From: JACVRW01 sp036519295
GTDB taxonomy: Bacteria > Actinomycetota > Thermoleophilia > Solirubrobacterales > Thermoleophilaceae
Assembly: GCA_036519295.1 (NCBI GenBank)
Contig: DATDLN010000123.1
Coordinates: forward strand, 1 to 15,056
Length of the DNA: 15,056 nt
Direction: 5' to 3'
The notes beneath the pieces are model-generated. The model had not been told where the DNA came from. It worked only from the letters and a program-made list of their open reading frames with translations, and did no database searches. The position numbers and the translations under genes were made by a program. Shown here piece after piece: positions 14,447 to 15,056 of this stretch. Position 1 is the stretch's first letter. Every line of letters begins with the position of its first letter.

Positions 14447-15056
14447 CTACACAGCCGGTCGAAAATTCGGTTCTCGTCGATCGGGCGGGGTGGCGCCGTG
14501 TGGTCCCGTTCGGGCGCATGCTAGGAGCACGCGCTCTCGGAGGCCGTCGAAGCTGGGCGGTCCGTGGGCGCGGCGCTTGATCGGTTTGATCTTGTTGATG
14601 ACTCCTTCGGCGTAGCGGTTTGTGGTCGGCTCGTCGAGGTAGGCGAGCAGTCGGCGCGCCAGAGCCGGACGCCGTCGGCGAGGGCGGTGAAGGCCGCGAG
14701 CTGTGCGCGCTCGACCGCGGGGAGGAAGCGGTCGAGTCGGCGTTCCGCCTGGTGGCGGTCCGGGGCGTGATAGATCGAGCGGAACGCCTGCTTGAGCGCC
14801 CAGGCCTCGGCGATTAGGGGCTCGCGCTCGACGGCGCGCAGAGCCGGCGCCGCTCGCGCTCGGTGAGCCGTTCGCGCGCCCCGGGCAGGCGCTGTCTGAC
14901 CCGGTAGAGGTCCCGGGCGCCAGCTAGCGCCCTTGCCCGAGCGCCGCGCGCCCTTCGGCCTGCGCCGCCCGTGGTCGCGTTGGCGCTCGCGCCGAACCGA
15001 GTCGAGCGCGGTGTTGGCGCCGCGGACGAGGTGGAAGTGGTCGACCACGATCCGCG
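14447..15056 (-). pseudogene. ISL3-family transposase, C-terminal part, frameshifted and cut by the right edge
   Basis: A DDE transposase of the ISL3 (transposase 12) family, read on the minus strand and entering from beyond 15056. It shows VVDHFHLVRGANTALDSVRR (second catalytic Asp of the family), the LIAEAWALKQAFRSIYHAPD helix region, and the C-terminal block TTNRYAEGVINKIKPIKRRA, which bears the last catalytic Glu, then FDGLRERVLLAC and a stop at 14447. Three frame breaks are seen: one extra G at about 14907, one lost base at about 14835 and one lost C at about 14652. With these corrected, the reading is continuous and without stops. The N-terminal zinc-finger and first Asp lie outside the window. 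The right-hand end of the element (minus-strand 3' side) should fall within about 14300-14446, but no inverted repeat can be confirmed without the other end. Confidence 0.88.

Noticed and set aside
1..15056. CRISPR arrays, tRNA, rRNA or prophage genes
   Set aside because: No regularly spaced repeats, cloverleaf with conserved arms, rRNA segment or phage structural gene was recognised on either strand.

Overview
The window is very GC-rich, with most codons of the real genes ending in G or C, frequent GTG starts and strong Shine-Dalgarno sequences. This suggests a high-GC actinobacterium-like bacterium, perhaps of the Solirubrobacter/Thermoleophilia type; the lineage is an inference. The layout is a sugar-metabolism locus of about 12 kb bounded by broken insertion sequences.

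Left edge (1-1027): an IS630-family transposase on the minus strand, broken by three single-base losses. Next (1110-2660, minus) is a 14-helix DHA2/EmrB-type MFS exporter. A roughly 500-bp stretch upstream of it (2661-3166) has no intact gene, but seems to hold a badly frameshifted, unrecognised minus-strand gene (2679-3020) and a 14-bp palindrome. On the plus strand follow a beta-phosphoglucomutase-like HAD enzyme (3167-4018) and a YvcK/CofD-family protein (4220-5203).

Centre (12089 down to 5223, minus): a compact operon. In order of transcription it runs from a small ABM-domain protein (possibly included) to a FucP-type MFS sugar symporter, a sugar-binding lipoprotein of the RbsB/FrcB type, trehalose-6-phosphate phosphatase (OtsB), a GH65 disaccharide phosphorylase and a second beta-phosphoglucomutase. 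The symporter and lipoprotein overlap by one base, the lipoprotein and OtsB abut, and the later gaps are about 26 bp. The logic is sugar capture and uptake, phosphorolysis of an alpha-glucoside to beta-glucose-1-phosphate, and isomerisation to glucose-6-phosphate, with OtsB linking to trehalose-6-phosphate. A PfkB-family sugar kinase (12191-13153, plus) diverges from the operon and could phosphorylate the other sugar released.

Right edge: an IS110-family transposase (13203-14205, minus) with a net frameshift, a 240-bp gap with a strong potential RNA hairpin, and an ISL3-family transposase (14447 to beyond the window, minus) with three frameshifts. All three transposases carry only small indels and keep their visible catalytic motifs. 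The sugar genes between them are intact.

The points most worth following are the OtsB-GH65-beta-PGM gene order, which matches an unfused version of the mycobacterial three-domain OtsB1 protein, and the translational coupling of an ABC-type binding lipoprotein to an MFS symporter with no ABC permease or ATPase in sight.
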